From contig NZ_SHNO01000001.1 in NCBI RefSeq assembly GCF_026262645.1, forward strand, positions 1,488,001-1,552,000: a stretch of 64,000 nt of DNA, given 5' to 3'. Shown piece by piece: positions 37,700-46,995 of this stretch. This DNA is from Candidatus Marimicrobium litorale (lineage in GTDB: Bacteria; Pseudomonadota; Gammaproteobacteria; Pseudomonadales; Halieaceae). The position numbers were made by a program, and so were the translations under genes. Below the pieces are notes generated by a model that was not told the origin of the DNA, searched no databases, and saw nothing but the letters and a program-made list of their open reading frames with translations. Numbering within the stretch: position 1 is the stretch's first letter; each line of letters starts with the position of its first letter.

Positions 37700-38208
37700 G
37701 TGGCAACTCCTGCACTCAGTGTGATTTCGCGGGACGCAAGCGGGTGCAGCAGACAGTTGTCCGATGACCGGGCCGCGCGACTATCTGGGAAATTCCCCAG
37801 CTATGCGAATATAGGGGAATATCCATAAAAAAACAATCAGAATTGTTTTTTTCAAGCCGCTGTCAGCAGATTTGCCACTATCTCGGCAAGCCCGAGCCCT
37901 TTATAACGCACATTAGGACAACGCCCTGCCCGTGTATTTTTGAGCGCGCCACCGGGTGCTCAGCCCGATAGACAGCAGAAATGGCGACCACATATTGGTC
38001 ACACTCAGGCCAATACATTACAGACGCACGTCATTGTTGAGGCATCCACTTACTAAAGACAACCTTGTCTCCCAAACCTCTCCGTGTAAACTAGCCAGCG
38101 TCCGGATTACCAAGGCTCAACGCTGACTGCATCTACCATGCTCCTGCTAAAAATCGTCGAGCATTTATAACGCCGGTGATTAACAATAACCACTCAAGAA
38201 ATTGACCT
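37700..38208. other. Divergent intergenic region of 509 bp
   Basis: Upstream of both the E1 alpha gene (minus) and the sulfatase-like gene (plus). Apart from the inverted repeat at 37827-37852 and increasing AT content towards the sulfatase-like gene, I see no gene, tRNA or clear promoter. The stretch TTTGCCACTAT at about 37872-37882 shares one half with the TetR-type operator but lacks the other half. Confidence 0.5.
37827..37852. repeat. Perfect AT-rich inverted repeat
   Basis: AAAAAAACAAT (37827-37837) and ATTGTTTTTTT (37842-37852) are exact reverse complements around a CAGA loop. It lies about 130 bp upstream of the E1 alpha start codon. A regulator site or a bidirectional terminator-like hairpin are both possible. 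Confidence 0.6.
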
Positions 38209-40719
38209 GTGACGTCTGATAAAAAGATAATCTCATCGCAAAAATATTTGCATATTTTTACCCTTGCTGTGCTGGGCCTCTCACAGCCCTTGCTGGGCAC
38301 TTTCTCCAATAGTCCCGAGTTCTTCGTAGCCTGGAAGTTCACCACTAATGAGCTAGCAGTTTTTTCTATCACACTTTTTCTTTTTCCTCCTCTGACTCTA
38401 ATTACTTTTCAGACTACCGCGAGGCTAGCGGGTCTCGCATGCGGTCAGGTCGTCTACTACGGGCTTTTTTTCATACTCTCTTTACTCGCCATTTACACCA
38501 ATATCCACGCCTATATCGATAAACACGCTATCGCATGGGTCACATCGACTATTGCTTCAGCATGCCTGTTGGCAATTACCCTGAAGTCCGTGGTTTTCTC
38601 GCGATTTCTTGCGCAATTTGCCTATGTAACACCACTATTTCTTATAGCATTTATCTTTCCGTTCGCAAGCAATGGACAAATCTCATGGGGTAACGATACA
38701 GCCAGCACTGAACAATCAAGCAAGCGCAGCTTCTCCAACCGAGTTCCTGTGGTATTGATTGTTCTGGATGCACTACCTGCGAAAACTCTGTTGGACGGAC
38801 GGGGAAAAATAGATGCAGGACTTTTCCCGAATATTGCAGATTTTTCGTCTGATTCCGTCAGATATATCGACGCACTGGCACCCGACTTGCACACGGTCGC
38901 CTCGATTCCGAAGATGTTATCCGGACTCAAAAAAACTCCTAACGGAGCGACATACCAAAACTACGACGACACACTATTCAGTCTGCTTTCACCAGATTAT
39001 CAAATAATCGCGTACGAAGCTGGCACCGCAATGTGTGAACCGGGTATTTGCTTATCCGGGACTGATGGCGATACAGGTAGACTCGCAGGGATTCTTTTTG
39101 ATGTCGTTTTTTTGTATTCCCACCTACTGGATGCTGATTCACTGGGCTCGAGAGAGTTATTTTCGAACAGGCTACATGACTTCGGCAACTTTCATGTTTC
39201 CAATACCAGCAACGCCAAAGGAGAGATCTTGGCCACGGCGGACATATTGCGCAGATTTTCTGAGAGGCGCGCCGGCGCGCTGGGAGATATAACATCACTC
39301 ATTGAGGAAATCACGCAGCTATCTCCCTCAGACGCAACGTTCATTTACTTTCATTCGCTTCTTACCCATGATCCCTTTGATGGCCTACCCCAGGGAAAAT
39401 TCTATTCACCCGATAACTTGCCGGGATTAACGGAAAAAGTCTGGGACAGCGACTGGCTCGCATTGCAGGGATATCAGAGACATATACTGCAAGTGACATA
39501 CGTCGATAAATTTATTGGCGAAATTCTCGATGCACTAAAGAAAAATGGTTTGTACGACAAGTCAATGATCATTCTCACATCTGACCACGGGGTGAGTTTC
39601 AGAGGGGGGAGCCTCTATCGGTATTCACGTAAGGATATACATTCCGCTCCCGCGGGCGTTGCGCGCTTTGACATGTTCCGCGTCCCGCTCATTATAAAAT
39701 ATCCCAAAGCGCTCAATAAAAAAGGAATTTCTCCCGGAGACGTCAGCGGACTCGATCTTGTGCCTACAATACTGGATGTCTTGGAAGCAGATTTCGATAT
39801 CGCCCTTGATGGACAATCGGTGGTTGAAAACCCCATATTCGGCGAGACAGATATCGAGCAACACTTTTCTATAACAGCTCGCAGAAACATCCGCCGAACC
39901 AAGCTAAGGTATTTTAGCGACAACAAAATCGACCAAGTTTTCAAGGTGTCACGACAACCGTGGATGATTGGGAGAGAGATTGACTCACTGTCCGTAGCAA
40001 AAAAAAATGACGAGCGCATACAGCTCGTGTCAGCGATTACCGATCTCAGAAACTTTGACGAAGACAGCCCGTACCAGTCTATCAGGGTTGATGGAACAGT
40101 TATTAATCGGGGGCAGCATGACACAGACATAGATATCGCCATTGCTGTAAATGAGAAAATATGCAGTACAACGCAAACCTACAAAGACTGGGGGAAAACC
40201 AGTTTTTATGCTCTGCTCGATCCTGCCTGCCTCGATAACGCACGCAACCAAATAGAATTCTACGGCAGCAACGACTGCAGTCCCGACAACTGCGTGCTGC
40301 GTCACATCCCAACAGATGCCAAAATCGGGGTTGTCGAAAAGGGAGAAGAGATCATCCAGTTATCCGACGGAAAAACACTCTCCCGGATACCCACTGGCGA
40401 TATAAATTACTGGGTGGATGACTTTTCCTGCGAGCGTGGCAGATGCGTAATTAGTGGCTGGGCGGTACACACTGCCGGTCCTGCCGACCTTACGGATGTC
40501 TATTGGCGCAGCGATGAGGATTTTGAACATGCCACCGAAGCCCAAATAGAGCGCGCCGAAGTCGCAAACCTTCACGGAGGGAACGGCTATTCAGGGTTCA
40601 AATTTCACCTTCCCGAAGACCGCCTGGATCACGCCAGAATAAGCTTGCTTTTCGTCTTCCCCCAGGGATATTTTTTAGTCAACCACGTGTGGAGAACAGA
40701 CTTATCATCCACTCAATAA
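38209..40719 (+). CDS. Membrane sulfatase-like (alkaline phosphatase superfamily) protein
   Basis: An 836-residue protein. The first 170 residues contain about five transmembrane helices (for example IFTLAVLGLSQPLLGTF and IFPFAS). A periplasmic sulfatase-fold domain follows, starting with VPVVLIVLDALPAKTLL and including IILTSDHGVSFRGG and FRVPLIIKYP. This plan is that of lipoteichoic-acid-synthase-like or phosphoethanolamine-transferase-like enzymes, although the nucleophile region (APDLHTVASIPKML) is not the standard sulfatase CxPxR. After about residue 620 a C-terminal domain of unknown type follows. It is visibly AT-richer than its neighbours. The start is GTG with a weak ribosome-binding site. 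Envelope polymer or glycan modification is a guess. Confidence 0.72.
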   Translation: MTSDKKIISSQKYLHIFTLAVLGLSQPLLGTFSNSPEFFVAWKFTTNELAVFSITLFLFPPLTLITFQTTARLAGLACGQVVYYGLFFILSLLAIYTNIHAYIDKHAIAWVTSTIASACLLAITLKSVVFSRFLAQFAYVTPLFLIAFIFPFASNGQISWGNDTASTEQSSKRSFSNRVPVVLIVLDALPAKTLLDGRGKIDAGLFPNIADFSSDSVRYIDALAPDLHTVASIPKMLSGLKKTPNGATYQNYDDTLFSLLSPDYQIIAYEAGTAMCEPGICLSGTDGDTGRLAGILFDVVFLYSHLLDADSLGSRELFSNRLHDFGNFHVSNTSNAKGEILATADILRRFSERRAGALGDITSLIEEITQLSPSDATFIYFHSLLTHDPFDGLPQGKFYSPDNLPGLTEKVWDSDWLALQGYQRHILQVTYVDKFIGEILDALKKNGLYDKSMIILTSDHGVSFRGGSLYRYSRKDIHSAPAGVARFDMFRVPLIIKYPKALNKKGISPGDVSGLDLVPTILDVLEADFDIALDGQSVVENPIFGETDIEQHFSITARRNIRRTKLRYFSDNKIDQVFKVSRQPWMIGREIDSLSVAKKNDERIQLVSAITDLRNFDEDSPYQSIRVDGTVINRGQHDTDIDIAIAVNEKICSTTQTYKDWGKTSFYALLDPACLDNARNQIEFYGSNDCSPDNCVLRHIPTDAKIGVVEKGEEIIQLSDGKTLSRIPTGDINYWVDDFSCERGRCVISGWAVHTAGPADLTDVYWRSDEDFEHATEAQIERAEVANLHGGNGYSGFKFHLPEDRLDHARISLLFVFPQGYFLVNHVWRTDLSSTQ

Positions 40720-40756
40720 AAGCGCTTAACTCGGGATGCGTTGTTCAGAGTAGGCC

Positions 40757-41527
40757 CTAAAAACCCTCAACCTTATGAGTGTGCTTCCATATCTGGCCGG
40801 GAAGGAATCGACGCATTTTGTATCCGAACTTGGTGCCCTTGCCAGGCATGGAGAGGAATTCTCCGTGCTCCAGACACTGCTCGATATCCTCGAGTACCTG
40901 CTCCGGTGTCAGCGTCTCACCACCCTCTATGAGTTTCGGCATGACAGTCGCCTCGGCCTGTTTCCACAGGGGCGTGGACACCGGCGGCGGGCAGGCACAA
41001 ACGAAACGGATGCCGCTGTTGATGTTCTCGTGATAAAGAATCTCCGTGTACATCTGCACTGCGGCCTTGGTGGCGCAGTAACCGCCCATCATCAACCCCG
41101 GTATCACTCCGGACATGGATGAGAAGCTGATGAAATCACCCTTGCCACGTTGAATCATAGCCGGCAGCGCCGCGGTGGCGACATTCACCAAGCCGCCGTA
41201 ATTGATCTGCATGAGCTTGAGCTGTACTTTCGGATCCTGCTCCAGCAGTTTACCAAAGGGCATGATCGCCGCCGCATTAGCAATCCGATCAAGAGGCCCT
41301 AGATCCCTCTCGACCTGCTCGACCAGTGCGTGGACCGCATCGGTGTCGGTAACATCAACAACGAACGGGTGGATAGTAGCGCTCGATTCCGCCGTCTCTT
41401 TCATACCCTCTTCATTGACATCAAGTATTGCTACACTGGCGCCCTGCTTTGCCAACAACTGGGCTGCTGTTCGGCCCATGCCGCTGCCGCCACCTGTAAT
41501 GAGTGCTACCTTACCTTTGAACGCCAT
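40757..41527 (-). CDS. Short-chain dehydrogenase/reductase (SDR)
   Basis: A 256-residue classical SDR. The nucleotide-binding motif is TGGGSGMGRTAA, the structural NAA motif is ANAAAIM, and the catalytic residues are Ser in SFSSMSG and Tyr/Lys in YCATKAAVQ. It oxidises or reduces a hydroxyl or keto group with NAD(P). It is the last gene in a minus-strand set (desaturase-like, flavin monooxygenase, SDR, SDR). The C-terminal KMRRFLPGQIWKHTHKVEGF is longer and more basic than in many SDRs. Confidence 0.92.
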   Translation of the reverse strand: MAFKGKVALITGGGSGMGRTAAQLLAKQGASVAILDVNEEGMKETAESSATIHPFVVDVTDTDAVHALVEQVERDLGPLDRIANAAAIMPFGKLLEQDPKVQLKLMQINYGGLVNVATAALPAMIQRGKGDFISFSSMSGVIPGLMMGGYCATKAAVQMYTEILYHENINSGIRFVCACPPPVSTPLWKQAEATVMPKLIEGGETLTPEQVLEDIEQCLEHGEFLSMPGKGTKFGYKMRRFLPGQIWKHTHKVEGF

Positions 41528-41551
41528 GGCGAAATCTCCGTTGAGTGTTGA

Positions 41552-42367
41552 TCAGGCTTTAAAACTCGTAAAATCAGGGCCTCGACGCAGGCTATGCCCG
41601 CCGTCGACACCGATACACTGTCCTGTAATCCAGCGTGACTCGGGGCCGACCAGGAATCGGGCTAGGTGACCAATATCATCAGGTACCGCCACATCACCTA
41701 ACGGGGTGTTGGCAATATAGGAATCGTATACCTCGCTCTCGCGGGGTATACCCTCCATGATCTCCGTGGCAACAAAACCCGGGCGAATAGCGTTGAACCG
41801 CACCATATGAGCGCCGTTTTCATCCGCTGCATTTTTTATCATGGCCTCGATGCCGGCCTTGCTCACTGGATACGCGCCCATCCACGGGTGCGTCACGTGA
41901 CCCGCAAGAGAGGACATACCCACAAAGGAGCCGCCGCCTGCCTTGATCATGTGAGGCAGGGTGTACTTTATGCACAGCATAGTGCCTATGATATTGAGAT
42001 TAAGCACACGCAGGAACTCTTCGGTATCCATAGCCTCGTAGCCCATCAGCATTCCGCCACCACCCGCATTGGCGATACAGCCATCCAACTTCCCAGTGGT
42101 TTCCAGCGATGCCGATACGATACGTGCGACATCTTCTTCGACTGTCACATCACCGGTGACGACTCGGACCGAGCCACCGAAACCGGCCACCTCGGTAATT
42201 TTTTCAGCGGCAGCCTCCAGTATTTCTCTGCGCCGGCCACAGATAGTGACTGCAGCGCCGTCGGCCGCCAGCTCCGCCGCACAGCCCGTACCTATTCCCG
42301 TACCGCCTCCGGTAACCAATACCGAGTAGCCGGCCAAATTGCCCGCATGCTTGATCTTATCTGCCAT
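41552..42367 (-). CDS. Short-chain dehydrogenase/reductase (SDR)
   Basis: A 271-residue classical SDR. The cofactor motif is TGGGTGIGTGCA, followed by ANAGGGG. Catalytic Ser is in MSSLAGH and Tyr/Lys in YPVSKAGIEAM. The C-terminal GQCIGVDGGHSLRRG is the usual FabG-like ending. It lies 24 bp upstream of the second SDR and is clearly co-transcribed with it. With the flavin monooxygenase and desaturase-like gene it probably handles alcohol/ketone steps on a hydrophobic ring or chain; the substrate is inferred only from neighbours. Confidence 0.92.
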   Translation of the reverse strand: MADKIKHAGNLAGYSVLVTGGGTGIGTGCAAELAADGAAVTICGRRREILEAAAEKITEVAGFGGSVRVVTGDVTVEEDVARIVSASLETTGKLDGCIANAGGGGMLMGYEAMDTEEFLRVLNLNIIGTMLCIKYTLPHMIKAGGGSFVGMSSLAGHVTHPWMGAYPVSKAGIEAMIKNAADENGAHMVRFNAIRPGFVATEIMEGIPRESEVYDSYIANTPLGDVAVPDDIGHLARFLVGPESRWITGQCIGVDGGHSLRRGPDFTSFKA

Positions 42368-42570
42368 CAGCTGAGCTACCTCATTCTGTCATTGCGATTG
42401 GGGTCTGCAATCTAAAGGCGAGAAGTGTAGCATTGCGGCCTCTGACGTGGACAAGGAACGCACTCTGTGATTCGGCACGTGGGCTAAGAATCTAGCCCAG
42501 TAGAGAGAATATTGCTCGAGGCGGCGCCGTCACAGACTGGTGGTGCAACAGGCCGCTTGCCTGCACGCTA

Positions 42571-44052
42571 TCAGCTTTTGGATACGTCACAGTCTCGCAG
42601 TCGAAAGCTGGCAAACTTGCGACGCATTCTGAAGGTTGTCCAGGGCCAGTTACTGCTATTTTTGCCATTGCGATCGATGAAATAGCTGGAACAACCACCC
42701 GCATTCCAGACAGTCTTGGACAACGCCTGCTGCAGTTCGTCATTGAAAGCACGGTTGCGTCTGTTACCGACGCTGAAGGCGAGCACCTGCTGATCACGCG
42801 CCTCAGTAAGCGCTCTCATCACCAGCTTCAACTGCGCTTCGATAATCACAAACGCAGAAGAAAACGTATACAGGTTAGGCCCAAACGTCATGAAAAGATT
42901 AGGGCATTCCTCGGGCAATGTGCCCAAATAGACCGAGGGGCTGCCCTGCCAGCAATCGGCCAATGTATCGCCACTCTTTCCTACAATCCGCTCGGCAATC
43001 GGCGGGTTTGCCACCTCGAAACCGGTCCCATAAATGATCACATCCGCCACATGCCGACTACCGTCCGCCGCAATCACGGTGTCACCGTCGATTTCCCGCA
43101 CGCCCCCGGTCACAGAGACGTTGTCAGCCGCGAGGGCGGGATACCAGGTATTGGACTGCAGGATACGCTTACAGCCTATAGTGTAGTCAGGTACGAGTTG
43201 TTCACGTAACACCGGGTCTTTCACCCCTCTGCGTATATTGCGCATAGCCGCCGACTGCAAACGTTTGACAATGGCGGGGCGATTCAAACCACTGTTGAGC
43301 AACTCAAACTGCAAATACAGCAAGCGCCGCAGTAAACGTTGTAAAAATGGAAAGCGGGCGAAGCGCCGCTGCCACTTTGTTGCGACCGGGATGTCCATTT
43401 TCGGCAATACCCAAGGCGGCGTTCTCTGAAACAGCGTGAGGTGCTTCGCTTGCTTACGCAGCACCGGCAAAAACTGAATAGCCGATGCGCCACTGCCAAT
43501 GACAGCCACACGCTTATCGTCAAAGTTATATTGCTTGTCCCAACGCGCTGAATGGAACGCCGTGCCGGTAAAGCTGTCACGCCCGGGGATATCAGGAGTA
43601 ACCGGCACGTGCATCGGGCCACACGCCATAATGACGAAGCGGCAGCGATACACCCCCGCGTTGGTTTCCAAACACCACTCGTTTTTTGTTTCATCCCAAC
43701 GTGCTTCCAGCAATTCGCGCTGTAAATGGATCTGGTTGCATAAATCGAAACGCTTCACCGTCTGTTCAGTGTATTCAAGAATTTCCGCCTGTCGCGCGTA
43801 GAAGTGTGACCAGTCGGGCTTTGGGGCAAAGGAAAAAGAATAGAATGATGAGGGAATATCGCATGCACAATCCGGGTATACGTTATCGCGCCAGACTCCA
43901 CCTACCTGCTCCCCTTTTTCAATCACCAGAAAATCAAAATCCGCTTCGCGCAGCTTGACAGCAGCACCAATGCCGGCAAACCCTGCGCCCACCACGATAA
44001 CCTGCGCATAGTGGTCTCCCGCTACTGCGGGCTGGCTGTTATCTGCGTCCAT
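42571..44052 (-). CDS. Flavin monooxygenase, Baeyer-Villiger type
   Basis: A 493-residue FAD/NADPH monooxygenase. The FAD-binding motif is VVGAGFAGIGAA (residues 21-32) and the second dinucleotide fold is VIGSGASAIQF. Between them is FTGTAFHSARWD, which fits the Baeyer-Villiger fingerprint FxGxxxHxxxW[PD]. Such enzymes insert oxygen beside a ketone to give an ester or lactone, as in steroid and cyclic-ketone degradation. Its start overlaps the stop of the desaturase-like gene by 14 bp, which implies coupled translation. Two SDRs downstream could supply the ketone or process the product. Confidence 0.9.
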   Translation of the reverse strand: MDADNSQPAVAGDHYAQVIVVGAGFAGIGAAVKLREADFDFLVIEKGEQVGGVWRDNVYPDCACDIPSSFYSFSFAPKPDWSHFYARQAEILEYTEQTVKRFDLCNQIHLQRELLEARWDETKNEWCLETNAGVYRCRFVIMACGPMHVPVTPDIPGRDSFTGTAFHSARWDKQYNFDDKRVAVIGSGASAIQFLPVLRKQAKHLTLFQRTPPWVLPKMDIPVATKWQRRFARFPFLQRLLRRLLYLQFELLNSGLNRPAIVKRLQSAAMRNIRRGVKDPVLREQLVPDYTIGCKRILQSNTWYPALAADNVSVTGGVREIDGDTVIAADGSRHVADVIIYGTGFEVANPPIAERIVGKSGDTLADCWQGSPSVYLGTLPEECPNLFMTFGPNLYTFSSAFVIIEAQLKLVMRALTEARDQQVLAFSVGNRRNRAFNDELQQALSKTVWNAGGCSSYFIDRNGKNSSNWPWTTFRMRRKFASFRLRDCDVSKS

Positions 44053-44986
44053 TCAACATTCCTCGCGGTAAAAACTTGTCCATGAAAGGTCGATGAAAGA
44101 AGCGGTACCATGCGCTGCCCTCCTCCGCGTCCGTCTTGCGCCAGCCGTAGGTGGCGGGACGCTCTGTTGAAATCACCAGTTTCTTCCAAAGCAACCAATC
44201 ATAGAGCGCGATAAAGTTCTGCATGTTGCGGCCAGAGTTATTGCTGCGGCTGTGATGGTGATGATGCTGGTTGGGAAATACCAGCACGTGACACAGCGCG
44301 TACATGGTTTTGGATATCCATGGGTTAGGGTGCTTCAACAACGTCATGTCATAGGTGAGGTTGGAATGGTTGTGGATACCCCAAAGACTTTTGAGCGAGG
44401 TACCCCAGATCCACACCTCCCAAAGGCCGAGATAAAGGCAAAAGGTACCGAACCAGTAATTGGGCAGGGAGAAAGGCCAGCCCCAGCTGACGACAATGGT
44501 CTGAGTGGCGCCGATCTGCCCTTTACCGTCTGGACCGCCGTTTAGGTGGTGTAACCGATGCGCGCCCTTGTACCAGCGCTGTATGCTCGCGAGCAACTTG
44601 TTCGCTGGTCGCCGCGCGTGAGCGAAACTGTGTATCGCGCCGTGCAGAAACTCGTCGATCAGCATAAAGCCCAGTACAAGCCCGACCAGAGTGGCCACTG
44701 AGATGTCCTGCAGCCAACCGTAGTTGCCCTCCAGCTGGGGAAACAACAGGCGATAGGTAAAGTATGAGCAGACCACCAGCATCGGTCGCTCAACGAACTG
44801 CAACCACGCCAACGACATACCGAACAACTGCCAGTCCTTAGCGGTTTTACGACCGCCTCGATAGCGACCACGCAAGCCCTCGTAAACAATATAAAATCCG
44901 AATAACGCCAGCGTGATATAGGTGAACTGCTCATTGATACTGCTGGATTCCATAGGACGACCACCCGCCTCCGCTGCTTTCCGCAA
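44039..44986 (-). CDS. Sterol desaturase/fatty acid hydroxylase superfamily protein
   Basis: A 315-residue integral membrane protein with about four transmembrane segments and the histidine clusters of the membrane di-iron hydroxylase family: DEFLHGAIHSFAH, GAHRLHHLN, GIHNHSN and FPNQHHHHHSR. These bind two irons and hydroxylate or desaturate lipids such as sterols, carotenoids or fatty acids. It is the promoter-proximal gene of the minus-strand set and divergent from the LysR gene, whose product is the obvious candidate regulator. The N-terminal residues before MESSSINEQF may not be translated; a start at that internal ATG (about 44953) is possible. Confidence 0.88.
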   Translation of the reverse strand: MRKAAEAGGRPMESSSINEQFTYITLALFGFYIVYEGLRGRYRGGRKTAKDWQLFGMSLAWLQFVERPMLVVCSYFTYRLLFPQLEGNYGWLQDISVATLVGLVLGFMLIDEFLHGAIHSFAHARRPANKLLASIQRWYKGAHRLHHLNGGPDGKGQIGATQTIVVSWGWPFSLPNYWFGTFCLYLGLWEVWIWGTSLKSLWGIHNHSNLTYDMTLLKHPNPWISKTMYALCHVLVFPNQHHHHHSRSNNSGRNMQNFIALYDWLLWKKLVISTERPATYGWRKTDAEEGSAWYRFFHRPFMDKFLPRGMLNGRR

Positions 44987-45019
44987 GATAGAGTACGCAG
45001 CATATGACAGCTTTTAGTA

Positions 45020-45049
45020 TATTAATAATTAATATTTTTAAAGTATAAT
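45020..45049 (+). promoter_or_regulatory. LysR-type binding site and promoter in the divergent spacer
   Basis: TATTAATAATTAATA (45020-45034) is a perfect palindrome around a central A, of the T-N11-A kind bound by LysR proteins. TATAAT at 45044-45049 is a consensus -10 box only seven bases before the LysR start codon, so the transcript may begin at or next to the ATG. Confidence 0.55.
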
Positions 45050-45056
45050 ATAAGCA

Positions 45057-45968
45057 ATGAATATTTTAAGAACGCTGGATCTCAATCTGCTCAAAGTGTT
45101 TGACGCCATTTACCTCTGCGGCAGTATTTCTGCAGCCGCTCAGTCGCTACATATCACGCAGCCAGCGGTGAGCCTGGCACTGAAGCGATTGCGGGAGGCC
45201 GTCGGCGACCCACTGTTCATTCGCGCCCACCGTGGCATGAAGCCAACCCACCGGGCGAACGAGCTGGCTGGACCCATTAAAGAAGCCCTGCGGGTACTGG
45301 CGGAAGCGCTCGAGCAGGGACAGGGCTTCGACCCGGGCCAATCCAACCGGGTATTCCGTATGGCCTTTGGTCGCTACGGCGAACTCGATCTGTTACCGAG
45401 GCTCCTCAGGCGCCTGCATGCCTCGGACTGTCGTGCAACACTTCAGTCGGTACTGGATCAGGGGCAGACCGGACTTGAGTTGGTTGCCGCCGGCGATATC
45501 GATGGCTGCTTCGATTTTGTCGAACCGCAGCTGGCACACGTTAACCACTGCGAATTCAGCCAGGAGGAACTGGTGGTAATCGCCAGGCGAAACCACCCAC
45601 GCGTGCAGGGGGCGATCACTCACGAGCAGTACTTTGATGAATATCATGTGGTGATGAGCTTTGGCGATGAACGGCGTGAGCTGCTAGAAACTTATATGTC
45701 GGCCAGAGGCGGTACGCGTAAAATAATGACCGCTGTTAATCAGTATCTGGCGGCGCCCTCTGTCGTCGCGCAAACCGACGCTTTGGCCACCGTACCCATG
45801 CGCATGGCCACGTTTCCCGTCTTCAGGGACGACCTGCAGATACTGGACCTCCCCTTTCGGTCCCCGTTAATGCCCACCTATTTACTGTGGCACCAATCAC
45901 GAGACAATGATCCGGGGTGGGTCTGGCTGCGAGAGCAGATATTGGCACTGCGTACAACGTCACCGTAA
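45057..45968 (+). CDS. LysR family transcriptional regulator
   Basis: A 303-residue LysR protein. The N-terminal winged helix-turn-helix has AIYLCGSISAAAQSLHITQ and PAVSLALKRLREAVGDPLF, and the remainder is the periplasmic-binding-protein-like effector domain. It belongs to the NodD/PcpR-like branch (start NILRTLDLNLLKVFDAI). It is divergent from the desaturase/flavin-monooxygenase/SDR operon with a 70-bp AT-rich spacer holding a palindrome, the typical arrangement for a dedicated activator. There is no visible ribosome-binding site, consistent with a leaderless or nearly leaderless message. Confidence 0.94.
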   Translation: MNILRTLDLNLLKVFDAIYLCGSISAAAQSLHITQPAVSLALKRLREAVGDPLFIRAHRGMKPTHRANELAGPIKEALRVLAEALEQGQGFDPGQSNRVFRMAFGRYGELDLLPRLLRRLHASDCRATLQSVLDQGQTGLELVAAGDIDGCFDFVEPQLAHVNHCEFSQEELVVIARRNHPRVQGAITHEQYFDEYHVVMSFGDERRELLETYMSARGGTRKIMTAVNQYLAAPSVVAQTDALATVPMRMATFPVFRDDLQILDLPFRSPLMPTYLLWHQSRDNDPGWVWLREQILALRTTSP

Positions 45969-46034
45969 ATACACAGCGCGCCTCGCGCAGGCACTGCCCC
46001 GGAAACACGATGTGCCATCGCGCGAGCCTGCAGG

Positions 46035-46736
46035 TTAAAAGGCCTCATCACCAAACAGCGCCAACCGTTTTCCCCGAGGTGCGGGCACCTTGTGCAGCTC
46101 GGGCAGCGCACACAGCCGATTCATTCGCGTCACGCTGCCATCTGCATACTCCCAGGCCACCTGATCGCCCGCGCGATAGCGCCGGACCACACGCGGACCC
46201 CAGCCAAAGGCGTAAAAATTGAGGACGCTGTTCTCCCAGATCATCGCGGCCGACGTTCGCATACAGTAATCCATACCCCCCAGGCGGAACAGCACCGAAC
46301 CTTCCGTATCGTTGGTGTTGAGCGTCCCGGTGCTGTTTGGACCGTAGTCGTGAATAATTCCGGCAGTCGTAACGACAGTGCGTCTGCCACACTGTTCGAT
46401 ACGCTCGACGTGGCCGATGTGCCCGCCCTCAACACCCACCCACAACCCACGAATATCATCTGTCCCCGGCGGCAATGGCTCCGTGCACTGGGCCAGCACT
46501 GGCAAGGGAAAGTGCGGATACGAGCAGCCCGGTGCATTATCCTTGGGTATGTCTGCGGCCAACTTGCCGCTTCCGTCCAGCACAGGTAACTCACAGTAAT
46601 CGATAACACTGCAGTCACCGGCCAGGGTTGCAGGGTCGATCGTCAACGGCGGCCTCTGGGAAAAATAGGCCAGCCAGAAAAGGCCGGCCGATACGATCAA
46701 TACCAGTATCAATGCGGTCACTAGCGCTCGCTTCAT
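46035..46736 (-). CDS. Membrane-anchored or exported protein, unknown function
   Basis: A 233-residue protein with an N-terminal hydrophobic helix (ALVTALILVLIVSAGLFWLAYF), then an extracytoplasmic domain with several cysteines: DCSVIDYCELP, GCSYPHF, AQCTEP, EQCGRR and DYCMRT. These probably form disulfides. The pattern GHVERIEQCGRRTVVTTAGIIHDYG and VAWEYADGSVTRMNRL suggests a beta-rich domain. I do not recognise the family. Its start lies just outside the left copy of the 44-bp repeat. If the island between the repeats were removed, this gene would follow the GST-like gene by about 46 bp in the same direction. Confidence 0.65.
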   Translation of the reverse strand: MKRALVTALILVLIVSAGLFWLAYFSQRPPLTIDPATLAGDCSVIDYCELPVLDGSGKLAADIPKDNAPGCSYPHFPLPVLAQCTEPLPPGTDDIRGLWVGVEGGHIGHVERIEQCGRRTVVTTAGIIHDYGPNSTGTLNTNDTEGSVLFRLGGMDYCMRTSAAMIWENSVLNFYAFGWGPRVVRRYRAGDQVAWEYADGSVTRMNRLCALPELHKVPAPRGKRLALFGDEAF

Positions 46737-46763
46737 GACCCTTCATCTCGAGGCTGTTGCTGT

Positions 46764-46807
46764 AGCGAAATGATCTTTCGTTTTACTGGTGGACTGCCAG
46801 CATTTTA
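46764..46807. repeat. Left copy of 44-bp direct repeat flanking the island
   Basis: This 44-bp sequence recurs at 55316-55359 in the same orientation with one mismatch (46789). Read on the minus strand it contains the codons for KMLAVHQ and a stop, identical in protein sequence to the C-terminus of the GST-like gene at the right copy; the one mismatch is a silent CAC/CAT change. An internal short inverted repeat, CGAAA-TGATC-TTTCG, is present. It has the look of an attachment or recombination site. Confidence 0.85.
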
Positions 46808-46995
46808 CGGGTAAGTCGTGAGGTTGTCCCGTTCAGTCAACAGAATAAGTGAAGAGATCTACTCTCAACAGGCCGTTTATTTTTCCTATACTTGGATCAG
46901 TGTGCTTAATAATGTCAGCCAGTTTACTTTTCAATGACATGTGTGGCATTGCATCGTAAATGCGTTGAGACTAGTCTTTAAGCATTGCAGACACA

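Noticed and set aside
37868-37884. Third TetR operator (TTTGCCACTAT)
   Set aside because: Only one half-site matches; the ATAGT arm is missing.
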